A stretch of 64,000 nucleotides of DNA from Prionace glauca (taxonomy: Eukaryota; Chordata; Chondrichthyes; Carcharhiniformes; Carcharhinidae): the NCBI GenBank assembly GCA_037974335.1, contig CM075760.1:20974291-21038290 (forward strand), given 5' to 3'. The notes under the pieces are model-generated. The model was not told the DNA's origin. It worked only from the letters and a program-made list of their open reading frames with translations, and searched no databases. The translations under genes were made by a program, and so were the position numbers. Shown piece after piece: positions 10,961 to 23,022 of the stretch (the stretch's first letter is position 1; the number at the start of each line of letters is the position of its first letter).

Positions 10961-11794
10961 AATGCCAGTAATGATTAAAGTGGCTGGGAGAACACAATTC
11001 TCTGCATCCTTCTGCAAGGACAACCTGTGTGAGGTTTTGGACACTGGAAAAGAAATCTGAAATCTACTTCTGCTGGCTGCAGTGAAAGTGGATATCAAGT
11101 CCTGTGTAGCATTCACTGTCAATGAAGAACAAAAAAACAAAGAAAATTACAGCACAATAAAATACTGGTGATCCAATACTGCCCGTTTCTGGATCTTGCC
11201 TGATAACAATCTTTTTTATCCCAACATATTATCTCTTCTTCTCACAAAACCGTGAAGTAAAACAAACCTAATTCAAAGAGAGGCATAGTTAGTGCAGGAA
11301 CAAAATTGCCAAAGTGAAATATATATCGGGTGAGTATCAAATATTACATCACCAGAGAGAATGCCGTGTGCAATGTAAACTGAGCTCTGGTCTAGCAGAG
11401 TATTAACAGAGCCAGGCTGTATTTTAATATAAACAGGGGCCTGGTTCAAGAAAATAGTAATGAGTTAGTGCCGAGTGCCACGTGGGGATGGTCAAATGCC
11501 AAATTCCAATCAGACCCATATCCCGTGAACGAAACATTTTTAAAAATAACATTGTCAAGTGAAATAAAACTGAGGCAGTGTCTCGCACAGTTTTACTGAT
11601 ATAGGAACTTCTTAGACATGAACTGAGACAGTGCTGAGTAATTAATGATACGAATAAGGAGAATATAAAAAAAAGTTCAGAAAGATCGTAATTATTTTCA
11701 CCAATTACCATCCATTTGCAATTTAATAATTTCATTCACCAGATCTCATTCATATATAATGAGGAATATATTTACAGTTACTCTGTGATAAGAA

Positions 11795-12060
11795 AGCGAC
11801 GTTGCCTCGGCCCCCATTTATTCCCCATTGCTAATTGCATTCAGTAAGCTGGTGGTGAACCGCCTTATTCAATTGCTGCAGAACCTGCAGTGTAGGTACA
11901 CCGACAGTGCTCTTAGGGAGGGTGTTCCTGGACTCCGACGCAGCGTAAGTAAAGGAGTGGTCCAAGAGAGGTTTGTGAGTGTCTTGGAGAGGAGTTTACA
12001 GCCAGGGTTGTTCCAATTCCCCAGTTATCATCAACTCATACAGATAAACAATTAATTCAC
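11795..12060 (+). repeat. Unclassified interspersed repeat, short copy
   Basis: Same family as 1,236-1,790: 'gtaagctggtggtgaaccgcc', 'attgctgcagaacctgcagtg' and 'gagggtgttcctgga'. Only the 5' half is present. Confidence 0.55.
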
Positions 12061-12069
12061 CAATTATAT

Positions 12070-12610
12070 TCATCAGTTTGATAAAAGCAAAATACTGCAG
12101 ATTCTGGAAACTGAAACAAAAATAATGAATGCTGGAAAATCTCAACGAGTCTGACAGCATCTGTGGAGAGAGAATAGAGCCAACGTTTCGAGTCAGTGTG
12201 GTTTTTTTTGGAAGAAATTGAAGAGGATGATGACATTGAGAAATGATGTGGGTGGACAGGGATTAGGATTTTTTTGAGAATATAGTTTCTGATTGGGATG
12301 TTGATTAGTTTAGGATGAAGAAGTTTGTTCTGATATTTGGGATCACTCTGTGAATTGATGCAGCTTATGTGAGTGTCTCGAAATAGTATCTATTATTTCT
12401 GTTATTCCCATCTCACAGGAAATTTATGCAGCTTTTCTAACACGTTGCAGGAAGCAATGATGATCTATCCATAGCAGCAGGGATACTCTGCCGAAGGGTC
12501 ATCCAGATGTGAAACAAAGTCTCTATTCTGTCTCCACAGATGTTACTGAGATTCTCCAGTATTTTCTGTTTATTTTCGGCATTTCGGCATTGATATATAA
12601 CTGTACTTTG
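12070..12610. mobile_element. Two SINE fragments in opposite orientations
   Basis: 12,070-12,200 is antisense ('actgcagattctggaaac', 'aacgtttcgagtcag'). 12,480-12,610 is sense ('ccgaagggtcatccagatg', 'gattctccagtattttctg'). The 280 bases between have no recognised feature. From 12,611 to 13,480 nothing is recognised; its open frames have no family signature and no Ig-like cysteine pattern. Confidence 0.55.
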
Positions 12611-13479
12611 CTTCGTATAATTTATTGATATTAAACTTTATTGACAACACATTGGCTTTTTGACACCAAGAAATAAAATCTGTCCCAGAATTCAGTGGGG
12701 AATGGAATTAATTCAGACCGAGGATATGAACAGCTAACCAGCAGCCTCTGCGCTTCATTGACAAGTCACCACCTCATCATCACACAGAAAGTCCTGACAC
12801 ATAGCTGGAGTGTGTGACGGTTTTCAAAGTGATGATATAAATGGAACAACCGGCACTTCATGTGAAGTTACTGAATCTTTAAATTCCGAATCATTATTAC
12901 ACTGTTTTGGGAAAAAATGTTACACTTGTAGTTTTCCAGTGAGCTTCACAAATATTTCTGTTGCTACTTTATTTACTTTTCACCCTGTTGTCTTCACTAA
13001 TTTGGGTGAGGGTTTGTTGATTGATTTGTTGTATATGAAAGAAGCAGTATTTTATATAGTACAATCATTCCTCCTCAACCAAATCATGCTCTCTCTTTCT
13101 GTCTTGGATATGAAGATTCAGCATCAGCAGAGAAATGAACCGTTCCGAACTGCAGGAAAATCTCCCCCTACTCTTCAAGAGGATCAGCTTGCTAACTCCC
13201 GAGAAACTCGGAATGTATTTCACCCAGACACTCTGGAAGGATTGATGGACACACATTGAATAAAGGAGTTGTTTCAATTTATGAAGTAGTCAAACACAAA
13301 TATGGAAATGTAGAACAGCATCATTCAGTCCCATTTATCAATGAATCCACCAATCCATTCACTAATTCCGCAATCAAAATATTCAGGCATCCAACAGTCA
13401 TTCATCCATCAGTCATTCAAATGTCATTCATTCCTGTGTCAACACAGTCATACATTTATTGTTTGTGTAGATGGTGACA

Positions 13480-13660
13480 TCAATTATTTTAATTGATCCA
13501 GTGATCCAGAGGCCCAGGGCAATGATGTGAGGACAAGGATTTAAGTCGGACCGTTCCCGCAGGTAGATTTTGAATTCTATTGATAAATCTGGAATGGATA
13601 CTAATTGCGATCATTGGAACCGCTCTGATTCCCCAATGGAGGAAATCTGCCATCCCTACA
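13480..13660 (-). repeat. SINE-like repeat, antisense
   Basis: It aligns with the reverse of the family at 6,420-6,690 ('ccagtgatccagaggccc', 'gaaatctgccatcccta'). The same remnant sits at the matching place in the upstream duplicate (4,490-4,620), so it predates the V-unit duplication. Confidence 0.5.
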
Positions 13661-15511
13661 TTGTCTCACAAGGATATAACTGCAGACTGAAAGCAAAATA
13701 GCTGACTCTTTAATATCTACAGAAGTGTCCAAGAAAACCAGTCAATTTAAGGGAATTTGGGACAGGCAAAGAGTGTTGGTCTTTCCAAACAAACATCACA
13801 TGGAAAGATAAAAGGAGATAAAATATAAATGTGCATGCTCAAATATAACAGCATGTATTATCTCTGAGCCATTTTTCAGTCTGCCTGTGATTATTTCTGT
13901 CCGTCCATCACAATATCCTGATGTGTTGGAAAAATCATCATTGTTGTTAATTGGGTGCCAGAGAAGGTGGAAAATAATCCTTTCTTTAGAGATGGGAAAA
14001 CATCATCTAGATTTATAACTTCCAAAAATTCAAGTGCCTCCAGTACTGCTGCTGGGTAGATTTGTTTATAAATTGACCTTACTGACAACATGCAGGGTTT
14101 TAAGTTGGCTTGTAGCCAAGCGGTCAGTGCTGATGAAACTGCTCTTTGATCTACTGCACAAACACCCCCAGATGTTTCCTGTCAATAACTTTGAGCATTT
14201 GACAGCAGCCTGGATTGCTGCCAAACACTGTGTGGGACAGATTAGCGTGAAGCTCAATGGACAACATGGGATTCAGACATTTAATCAGTAAATGTTTAAT
14301 TCCCACAATTTAAATCGCAATCATTCTAATCAAATATTTTCATTCAGTGTCCTGCTCATTACCTGAGTAAATATTATGTCAAACAATAAAGTGACCGGAT
14401 GATTTTTTTCATTTGTATAGTTTCCGAGTAAATTTCATTCCAATAATTAAAGTCTGTTTATTAATCAGTTCATGAAATGAGAGAGAGAGATGTTGATGGG
14501 CCCAGTTCCCCAGTGAAGTAAAATCGGTGCAATGACATGAAATAATATTAAAACAACATCATAAAACTGACATGAACACCGGGGATTCCTGGAATATTCT
14601 GAAATTTCTGTATCACATTGAAACAGCAGGGTGTCTTGTACCTGATTAGCACCGTGTTCTATTGTACAGTATAATCTGATTTCTGTTATTGAAGAGTTCC
14701 TCTCATAGCTGCCAATGATTGGAGAAATGATCAGTTCATAACCTGATTCAATGGAAGATAAAACATTTATTCTTGTGATATTGTGCAATGTGCCGCAAAG
14801 CTCTGATATCCTGTATTCCCAATACCAGTGTATGTTACACAGCCGGTAACCAATAGAGTGAGTTGCAATGACCTGGATGCTGAAGGAGAACTTTAATAAT
14901 CTCAGTGTCCGTTCCGATTCATTAACTTCTCCATCAAAAATCAATTTAATTTTATGTTTCTCCGTCAACTCACTATTTAATTATCAGGAGGTTGGGATTC
15001 TCATTATTTTCAAAGGCCTGTCTTCGAGATTGGGGCAGTTTGTCAAATATAAGGAGAAATATTGTATTGTGTGAGAGTTTCTTCTCATCTCCAAACCCAA
15101 TTTGTACAGCGAAAGCCACCAAACTGTAAATAGAATCACTTTGTATATTCTACACATTGAGTTGCAGAAATCGATGGTATTTCTTCTGATAAAATGTGCT
15201 TTATTATTATAATGTGGCAGAGACACGGAGTTGTTGCAAAATTCTCTAATGTTCCAAAATGTTATTTCATCATTTTCAGATTTATTTTCTTCTTGGGGTG
15301 TGATAATAAAATCACCATTTTTACAATGGAATTACTTATTTAAATAAATAAATGATGAACTGTAACATCACCATCAGAAATAATGGGGACAATACAATGA
15401 ACATTTCAGCCAAACAAATATCCTGATACAGATAAAATGCCCATTTTAATATTAATCTATTGTAAATCTCCAAGTCCATTCTGTTGGGGGTGTGGAAGGT
15501 GGGACGTGGAC

Positions 15512-15553
15512 CCAGGCGCCGCCTCCAGCAGGGAATCAACAGGCGGCGCCTGG
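15512..15553. promoter_or_regulatory. 13-bp perfect inverted repeat in the VH promoter
   Basis: ccaggcgccgcct (15,512-15,524) and its exact reverse complement aggcggcgcctgg (15,541-15,553) surround a 16-base loop, about 120 bases upstream of the leader ATG. The arms are GC-rich inside otherwise AT-rich DNA. It could be a dimeric protein site or a cruciform. Function is inferred only from position. Confidence 0.6.
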
Positions 15554-15573
15554 AAAGCCGCCCCCTTCTGCCG

Positions 15574-15587
15574 GGTATTTAAATACC
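15574..15587 (+). promoter_or_regulatory. TATA-like 14-bp palindrome, likely VH core promoter
   Basis: ggtatttaaatacc is a perfect palindrome containing a TATTTAAA box, 88 bases upstream of the leader ATG. A start near 15,610 would fit. No ATGCAAAT octamer is seen within about 200 bases upstream. Confidence 0.6.
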
Positions 15588-15674
15588 GCTCACTGGGACC
15601 GGAATCCAACAGTCCGGGAGCTGGTTTGTTCACTGAGTTCCTGACACAACCATTTCCCCCAAATCACCAGAAAG

Positions 15675-16157
15675 ATGAGGTCGGCCATTTCTCTCAGTTT
15701 GTTGCTGACTTTCTTATCTGGTGAGTATTTTTTTATTATTGATCAAGTTTCTCACTGTTACTGTCTCAGTGTTAGTCTCTCTCTGGAATGTTCCAGACTC
15801 AGCAATCATTTCACTAAGATTAACCCCCGATGTTTTTGATCTATTTTTACAGGTGTCCAGTCGGATGTTGTGTTGACTCAGCCAGAGGCAGGGACCGGGC
15901 GTCCCGGAGGCTCCCTGAGACTGACCTGTAAAACCAGCGGGTTCGATCTTAGCAGCTACTACATGGGTTGGATCCGGCAGGTTCCCGGACAGGGCCTGGA
16001 GTGGCTGGTTAGGTACAAAAGTTCATCCAGCAACTACTACGCGCCGTCAATTCAGGGTCGATTTACTGCGTCCAAAGACACTTCAAACAATATCTTCTCT
16101 TTGGACATGAAGAGCCTAAAGATTGAAGACACGGCCATCTATTACTGTGCCAGAGAC
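15675..16157 (+). CDS. Immunoglobulin heavy-chain variable segment (VH), two exons
   Basis: The leader exon (15,675-15,720) encodes [15 protein letters not shown], a typical hydrophobic signal peptide, and ends at a gtgagt donor. A 132-base intron leads to the V exon (15,853-16,157), starting after a T-rich acceptor. Mature residues begin near [10 protein letters not shown]1 has the first core Cys (RLTCKTSG), FR2 has the invariant Trp in [17 protein letters not shown]3 has RFTASKD and ends [11 protein letters not shown] with the second core Cys. CDR1 is SSYYMG and CDR2 is YKSSSSNYY. The frame is open, and a 23-spacer RSS starts directly after the last codon. It is the antigen-binding part of IgM after joining to D and J. 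Promoter palindromes sit 90-160 bases upstream. Continuation of the open frame past 16,157 is RSS sequence, not protein. Confidence 0.95.
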
Positions 16158-16196
16158 CACAGCGAGAGGATCCAGGGCTGCACCCGGACAGGAACA
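16158..16196 (+). promoter_or_regulatory. VH recombination signal, 23-base spacer
   Basis: Heptamer CACAGCG (16,158-16,164), 23-base spacer (16,165-16,187), nonamer ACAGGAACA (16,188-16,196). The heptamer differs at one base from CACAGTG. The nonamer is weaker than ACAAAAACC. Placement right after CARD fits RAG use. Confidence 0.9.
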
Positions 16197-16544
16197 GCCC
16201 GGGAGGGGATTCCGCAACTTCCATCATAACCTGAAGGTCAGTATCTGTTTTAAATGCAATATGATCGAGGGTGGTCAGAAACAAACTATAATCGTGTTTT
16301 AAATAAAAGTAACACAGAAAGCATTTAACAGTAAATCTTCCCAAACTCACCCATATAACTGGCGAGCTTTACACTCACTTTATATTCATTGTAGTTTCAG
16401 CAAGTAGGACACACGATATATTACTCTTTTTAATATTTCAGATAGATTGTGTTCTATAAACAGTTGCCTACATTTTACATTAGAGCAAAACTAATGGTCC
16501 AGTTGAAGTGAATATTGAACAGCAGGACTGAACAGAGTGAGTGC

Positions 16545-16625
16545 AGTTTCTGTATGGGTTTGTGTCACTGTGAGATACTATGGGAGTCACAGTGCTGAGA
16601 AAAGTGCCATCCTCATACAAAAACC
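16545..16625 (+). other. DH1 segment with 12- and 22-spacer signals
   Basis: 5' side: nonamer AGTTTCTGT (16,545-16,553), 12-base spacer, heptamer CACTGTG (16,566-16,572). Coding D is agatactatgggagt (16,573-16,587, 15 bases; frame 1 reads RYYGS). 3' side: consensus heptamer CACAGTG (16,588-16,594), 22-base spacer, consensus nonamer ACAAAAACC (16,617-16,625). The 5' 12-signal pairs with VH 23 and the 3' 22-signal with D2 12. Confidence 0.93.
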
Positions 16626-16934
16626 TCAGAAAAGGACGTTGCTTAAATTGGTGACCAATGCCATTGCCGAATGCCAAAGTAAATGAGGGTTCAACAAAAT
16701 AATACTGAGAAACAGCATTGTTTCTTTTTAAGATGTAAAATGCTTCAATTTTATTGTTATTGATTTACACGCTGAATGTGCACAGAGAGTGTAAAAGTTT
16801 CTAACCCCCTTTATCAATATCATGACCAGTAAAAATTGAAATATCCCACTGACTCACCCTTAACGAGCTGGAAACAGGCTTTTGAAATAGCAGTGAAATT
16901 ACCTGTCTGTATTTTACAGTTAACAGTCCGCCTC

Positions 16935-17002
16935 AGTATTTGCCATGCTGTGTCTCACTGTGATAGCTGGGTGGCACAGCAGTTACTGTCAATACAAAAA
17001 CC
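16935..17002 (+). other. DH2 segment with 12- and 12-spacer signals
   Basis: 5' side: nonamer-like AGTATTTGC (16,935-16,943), 12-base spacer, heptamer CACTGTG (16,956-16,962). Coding D is atagctgggtgg (16,963-16,974; frame 1 IAGW, frame 3 SWV). 3' side: heptamer CACAGCA (16,975-16,981), 12-base spacer, consensus nonamer ACAAAAACC (16,994-17,002). The 5' nonamer is the weakest element. The layout allows D1(22)-(12)D2(12)-(23)J joining. Confidence 0.9.
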
Positions 17003-17327
17003 CCTCAGCACTGATTGACTGAAACTGGATCCGTGTCACTTTTAAATCCCAACTGTAATCACAGCACAGTATTATTTATGTCCAGCACTGACCACATGGC
17101 AAGAATAAACATGGAAAATCTTGATAATTACACAATTATCGATGTGTGGTTTCAACAACATGTTCACGTGTAACTCTGAGAAATATAACACATTAGGGTA
17201 ATTTATGAATGTCAAATGATATCCAGAAATACAATTATAATTTAATGAACATTAATTGTCTTTGCTTTCCCTCTGGTTTGTGGATGTTTAAAATAATGGT
17301 GATTTTGTGTCTATTTTGTGCAGGGAC

Positions 17328-17414
17328 GGTTATTGTATGACACAGCCTACGGAATGTGACACTGTGACTACTTCGATTACTGGGGACAAGGGACCATGGT
17401 GACGGTGACTACAG
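17328..17414 (+). other. JH segment with 23-spacer signal
   Basis: Nonamer GGTTATTGT (17,328-17,336), 23-base spacer, consensus heptamer CACTGTG (17,360-17,366). The J exon 17,367-17,414 reads YFDYWGQGTMVTVTT with the invariant WGQG motif and ends at a gtgaga donor in phase 1. Joined to C-mu1 the junction codon is G+CG (Ala), giving TTATPSPPTLYG. Only one J was found. Confidence 0.95.
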
Positions 17415-18057
17415 GTGAGAACCATCCACTTATTGAGTAACTGATTTACATGTGTCTTTGCTTTATATTTTTATCTGTACTAATAATCCATGTGGTAACA
17501 TAAATGTGAGTTTGGTGGATTCTCGGTTTGAGAATTGTTACAATGTTTCCTGTGATTCTGCTGCTAAGGGGTTTTAGAATTCCGCTGTTTCATGACAAGA
17601 GATGCTGCTGAGGGATTCAATCCCAAATTGTTGGAATTTTGTGTTTATCTGTTGAGGTTACTGTGTGGTTGGATTACTTTGAAAGCCGAATGTCTGTTAA
17701 ACAATTCAGCGTTTCTGCAGCGTTTAATCTCGGTGACATCTAGTGGCTGCGGGTTGATCCATCTACTGCACAAGTGTTTGAAATTTAAATCAAAAATAGT
17801 AGAAAATCTAAAATTTCTATATTTATCTTGTGAAAATGTTCCACTCACTCACAATGCTGGTGCTGCTGTGCAATATTTTCTGCTTATTCTAAACATTAAT
17901 TAGTTTGGTGATGGGATAATTGGCTGGAATTTATATTAAACATTTCTGTAAATGTTATATTTGATTCTGTTGAAAGTGTTTGTAGAATTGTACTGCTTCT
18001 GCATGAAGCGGGGTTCAGTCTCTCAGTGATGCGTTTTTTTTTCCTCTGGTGAGGAGA

Positions 18058-18410
18058 TTGGGCGGCACGGTAGCACAGTGGTTAGCACTGCTGCTTCACA
18101 GCTCCAGGGTCCTGGGTTCGATTCTCGGCTCGGGTCACTGTCTGTGTGGAGTTTGCACATTCTCCTCGTGTCTGCGTGGGTTTTCTCCGGGTGCTCCGGT
18201 TTCCTCCCACAGTCCAAAGATGTGCGGGTTAGGTTCATTGGCTATGCTAAAATTGCCCCTTAGTGTCCTGGGATGTGTAGGTTAGAGGGATTAGCAGATA
18301 AAATGTGTAGGGATATGGGGATAGGGTCTGGGTGGGATTGTGTTCGGTGCAGACTCGATGGGCCGAAGGGCCTGTTTCTGCACTGTAGGGTTCTATGCTG
18401 ATTCTATATG
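18058..18410 (+). mobile_element. tRNA-derived SINE, near full length
   Basis: It begins 'gggcggcacggtagcacagtgg', with an A-box-like head and B-box 'gggttcgattct', body 'gtgtggagtttgcacattct', and tail 'gggccgaagggcctgtttct' ending in 'ttctatgctgattctat'. It is the best-preserved SINE here and a good reference for the others. A separate short tail piece lies at 18,430-18,500. Confidence 0.85.
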
Positions 18411-20039
18411 CAGGGTAGAATAGGTGTGGGGTGATGTGGCGGCGCGGGCTCGTTGGGCCGAAGGGCCTGTTTCCCGTGCTGGGTTGTTCTTTGTTCTTTG
18501 AGATTATGAACCTGGTTGACTTTAAAAACGTAAAATTTGTGATTTAATTTGGTGTTTCTGCATTGTTTGAACTTAGTGACACTGAGCTGTTACACGTTTT
18601 GTGATTGAATATGAACATTCTGCGGGTCGCAGCTGCTTGATGCATGACTGCAGGGAGAAATAAAGCAGGCTTTATTGTATTTGTATGTTTAAAATCTTTA
18701 GTCATAACGGCTTAAGCCGCTCGTTCAGAACATAGTTTGTCACTGCATTCAGATTTTGGGGTGTCTGCAATGTTTAATCTCGGTGGCATTTGATGGCTGA
18801 AACTTTTACCATCCAAATGTTTAAATATGTTTGAAATATGACCCAATATGAATAAGATGTGATAAAGTTTCAACGCGAATTTGTTGGACAAATTCCACCT
18901 CCTCGCAATGCTATTGCTATTATTCTAGATTTCTGTTTAGTTTAATAATTCGTTAAGAGCTGGTTTGCTAGATTCGATATTGAGATTTATTTTGCAATGT
19001 TACATTTGATTCTGTTGAATGGATAATTGATCTGTTTTTCTGTGAAGCGGATTCATTCCCTCATTGATGTGTTTTGTTGTGTTTCTGCTGAGGAGATTCT
19101 GTGGTGCAGTCACTGTGAATGTTTAAAATTTGTGCTATGGTTTGGCTTTGTGGCATTATTTCTGTGTTGTTTAAATAGTGTATAACGGTGCCGTTGAGAG
19201 TTTAGATGTTTTCTGGTTGAACAGAAACAATCTTTGAGTTTGAAAATCTATGAAGGGAGAAAACAAGTAGGTTGGGGGGAAAGAACACCTAAAAGATATC
19301 ACAGCATTTTTAGAAATTTTAAATAACGTTTACAAATTCAAGTGAGTCATGATTTACAACGCTCATTCGGACACTAAGTCTTTGCTGCAATCACAAACTT
19401 CCCATGAACAAGTTTAATAGTAAAATTAATGTAAATCAAAGAATTATTAATCGGTAATTTAACTCCATATTCACCACAGATTATTTTATATTAATAATTT
19501 AGCAATAATCCCCTTTAATAGTTCTGTTGTGTATTTCACACAATTAACATGACCAGAACATTTTCCAGACTGGAAATATTTTGTGACAATTCCAGAAGCT
19601 ATTTCAATGATAACCTGCTGTTTTCACAGCCGTGCTCAATTGAACAAGATACTTTGCATTAATCGGTATATCCCAGATTAAGTTCGCATTTACTGGAATA
19701 CGAGTTTTGCAGAATAATTTCCTTTTTGGAAATTTTTGTATCCGATTATTAATTTTTTTTCTATGCAATTGGAACCAGATTATCCGTTCTGAGTATTTTT
19801 TTAAATTAGATACCGAGAAAATTAATTACTTATCGCATCTCAAAATTTGTGAAATTGTTTAGTGTTCCTCAATTGTTTTTACATTGTTTACGCTCAGTGA
19901 AACTGAGCAGTTCTGGCTAAATGAAAATAAAATTGCCTTTGAATATTCTTGTAGGGAAAAAGCAGAAAAGTTTCGGAAAATAAAATAAATATATGTTAGG
20001 GCATTTTATTCATGTTAACTAATGGTTACATATTAAAAT

Positions 20040-21665
20040 AAAACATGAATTACAATTCACTGTACCTCTGTTAGGGACATTACACTGCCCTGAATCTGTT
20101 ATATTCGAAGTCCTCATTTTCAGAAAAATAATTGCCCAGTTTTTGTGATTTGAGACAGTCAGGGAGAAATAGTTAAAAGGCAAAGGAAGTTTTAAAATGA
20201 ACATCAGGTTAATTTAAAATTTTTATTGATTTTTTTCACTGTTGTAATTTGACCTTTGATCAATTAGAATCAAACAGTTTATAAAAATTTGACAGACTGA
20301 ACACAGTTTTCTGACAGATGGAATTCGCTGACACTCAAGTAAAATTGTTCAAATGATTCTGTTTGAATTGTAGTAAAGTGTCAACAGAAACTGGCTACCG
20401 ACTGACAATTAAATGCTTGAAATTCAAAAAGATTAATTTATATAAAAATAATATGATATTATAAATACTATAAAAATAATATTAGCTCAGCACTTAATAA
20501 CATCATGTTTCCCATTAATGTTAAACACAGAATAAATGACAGAATGGAAGAATTCATACTAACTGAAGCTTATGTTTAATTCTTATTAAATATTATAATG
20601 AAGAAAAGGTTGAGACTTATATTCTGCATCGTGTTTTTAGCGTTACAGGGGATTTGAATCAATTATCGTCTCTGTGTTTGCACTGTTTAATTCAGATCTT
20701 CTTTAATTAAACAATGTGTTCAGTAATGAAGTTGTTATATGGGTAGCCTAAATTATTAAATCTAGGGAGCAGTATTATTGATTTCAAACGGCCAGGCCGT
20801 TACAGTCTGGACAAAGTCAGAAATCTGCATTTTTAACTCGTTTGTTCGTTGTAATAAGGTATTTGTAGTAAAAGTGAAAAAGTAAAATATTACAATGTGA
20901 TTAGATTTAAGTAAATGAATGACAGATGTTTGAATGTTTCCATTCAGTAATTTGAAATTATAGTTTAACATTGAGATTTAATTGTAACCTAATTATTTAA
21001 CAATGTTGGGGACAGAAGCACGTTTTGAATGATTGAAAACTCATTTTATTACAGAGAACAAATCAGCTGACAGGAGAACTAACTGACAATTAACAATAAC
21101 TTAAAATGTAATATTAACGCTGATTAATTCAAAACAAAAGACCTTGAATATTGCACTACCGTGCAAAATATGATCAGTCTTAGAGAATATTTAATTGTAT
21201 CAAAATGAATTCAAAAACAAAACATTTCTTTACTCAGCTGTGCTCGGCTCGATAAGTTGTTTTGCCTTGATTATTTTGTTGATTACATTTAATTAAGAAA
21301 TTAGATCCAATCAGGTAACGATTTTCAATGTAAATATTTCCCGGTTTGTTTAATTCTTAGTGTGTCACTGTATCTCTGTTAGGGACATTGAACTGTTACT
21401 GTGTCACTGTATCTCTGATAGGGATATTGAACTGTCCTGAATCTGTTATTTTTGCTCATTTTCAGCGAAATTACATTTTTACACAATTTTCGCGAAGTGA
21501 TACAGGCAGAGAGAAATAATTAAAAGTCGAGAGGAGTTCTGAAATGAATACCCGTTTAATTTAAAATAGGTTATTGATTTTCTGTTGTAACTTGACTATT
21601 GATCAATGAGAATCCAACAGTTTGAAATTGACAGATTGAACAGATCTTTCTGCTGGGAACTCGAC
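20040..21665 (+). repeat. Diverged tandem duplication inside the J-C intron, offset about 1.34 kb
   Basis: 20,070-20,330 aligns with 21,400-21,665: 'gggacattacactgccctga' versus 'gggatattgaactgtcctga', 'gagaaatagttaaaag' versus 'gagaaataattaaaag', 'caattagaatcaaacagttt' versus 'caatgagaatccaacagttt'. Within 21,365-21,440 a further short doubling of 'tgtcactgtatctctg' is present. Confidence 0.7.
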
Positions 21666-22079
21666 TGTTGAACTGTTTGTTTCTGTTCTGTTTCTGGGCG
21701 TATGGTCACTGTGTTGGGACCAGGAATCTCCCTGACTGGTTATAAATCTTTTGATTCCTTCTCCTGTCCTGCAAGAAGTGAAATTTGATTTATTTCTTCA
21801 ATGCACTTGTATCTGTGGGAAATTTGACTGTTTGACTCGGTGTCTCAGAAATTAAGTCCCTGAAGCATATTGTGTCCATCAGAGAAGCAGAAACATCAGA
21901 CTTTAGAGGGAGAATTGGGTGATTTTTACGCAGTGATGTACCGGCCTTGGAAATGTTCGAAGAACAAATACAAAGTGAGATTTACTATATTGTGCTCCGT
22001 ACTACAGCAGCCCCTGAATTGTTCAGTTTGACAGTTGAAGGATCACATTCACTTGCATATTATTTTTAATCTTCTAAAG

Positions 22080-22560
22080 GCATTTTAGAGACATTTGCTC
22101 GGCCAGAATTTTTAATCTAATTGTTCCTTCACAAAGTATTGATATGAAGCATCCTTGAACAACTGCAGTCCATATGCTGCAGACATCCGCCCTGCTGTTA
22201 GGCAGGGAGTTCCAGGATTTTGACCCAGCGATTATGAATGAATTGAGAAATTGTTTCAGGTCAGGATGGTGTGTGTTTTGGAGGGAAGCTTACAGGTTAT
22301 AGTGTTTCAGATGTGGCTGCTGCCCTTGTCCTGTTAGGATGTAAAGGCAGCGGGTTTGGACAGTGTAATCTATGGAGCCTTGGTGAATTGCTGCAGTGCA
22401 TGTTGGATATAATACACACAGTGCTGACACTGCCTGTTAGTGATGGAGAGAGTGAATAGGGTGAATGAGGGGCCGGGTAATCAGGTGGGTGGCTTTGCCC
22501 TGGATTGTGTCAGATTGCGTGAGGATTTACAAGTTTCTCTCATTGAGGAAAGAGGAAATT
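22080..22560 (+). repeat. Unclassified interspersed repeat, long copy
   Basis: Same family as 1,236-1,790: 'aactgcagtccatatgctg', 'agggagttccaggattttga', 'tggtgaattgctgcagtgca' and 'gtggctttgccctggattgt'. No coding role is supported. Confidence 0.6.
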
Positions 22561-22699
22561 ATTTAATTGAGACTGACTTGTGAAAGATTTAAATGTTTTT
22601 TTCCAACCCGTGCCCCACAGTCCGTATTGTGCTCGCTTGTCACTCCCACTTACTGTGTGAGTGGGTGAGTGTGTGTGGAGTGAGGGTGCTTTTTCAGAC

Positions 22700-22985
22700 T
22701 GAATCAGCCAGATAGAGACTTACACACATCACACACTCTCACACACATAAATACACACATACAAACCCTCATGTTCTGTCACACATACATACACACACTC
22801 ACTTTGTCTCTCATACGATATCTCACACACATTCTCTTTCTCTCACGGTCTAAATACTCTGTCTCAAATACAAATACAGGCATACTCCCGCTCTCTCAAT
22901 CAGTCTCTCACATCTCATACACAAAAACACTCACGCACACACACCGCCACACACATTCTCTGTTATAAACACACACAAACAAACA

Positions 22986-23022
<37 letters not shown>

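Noticed and set aside
12810-13259. 149-residue open frame
   Set aside because: No start context, domain, signal peptide or conservation cue; it runs through unique AT-rich DNA and looks like chance.
14465-14968. 167-residue antisense open frame
   Set aside because: It lies in the duplicated V-unit flank, and the matching place in the upstream copy (about 5.5-6.0 kb) does not keep the frame.
16158-16229. VH reading frame continuing past CARD ([12 protein letters not shown]...)
   Set aside because: This is heptamer, 23-base spacer and nonamer sequence; it is removed on rearrangement.
18058-18130. SINE heads as real tRNA genes
   Set aside because: They have A/B boxes but lack a foldable anticodon arm and are joined to the SINE body.
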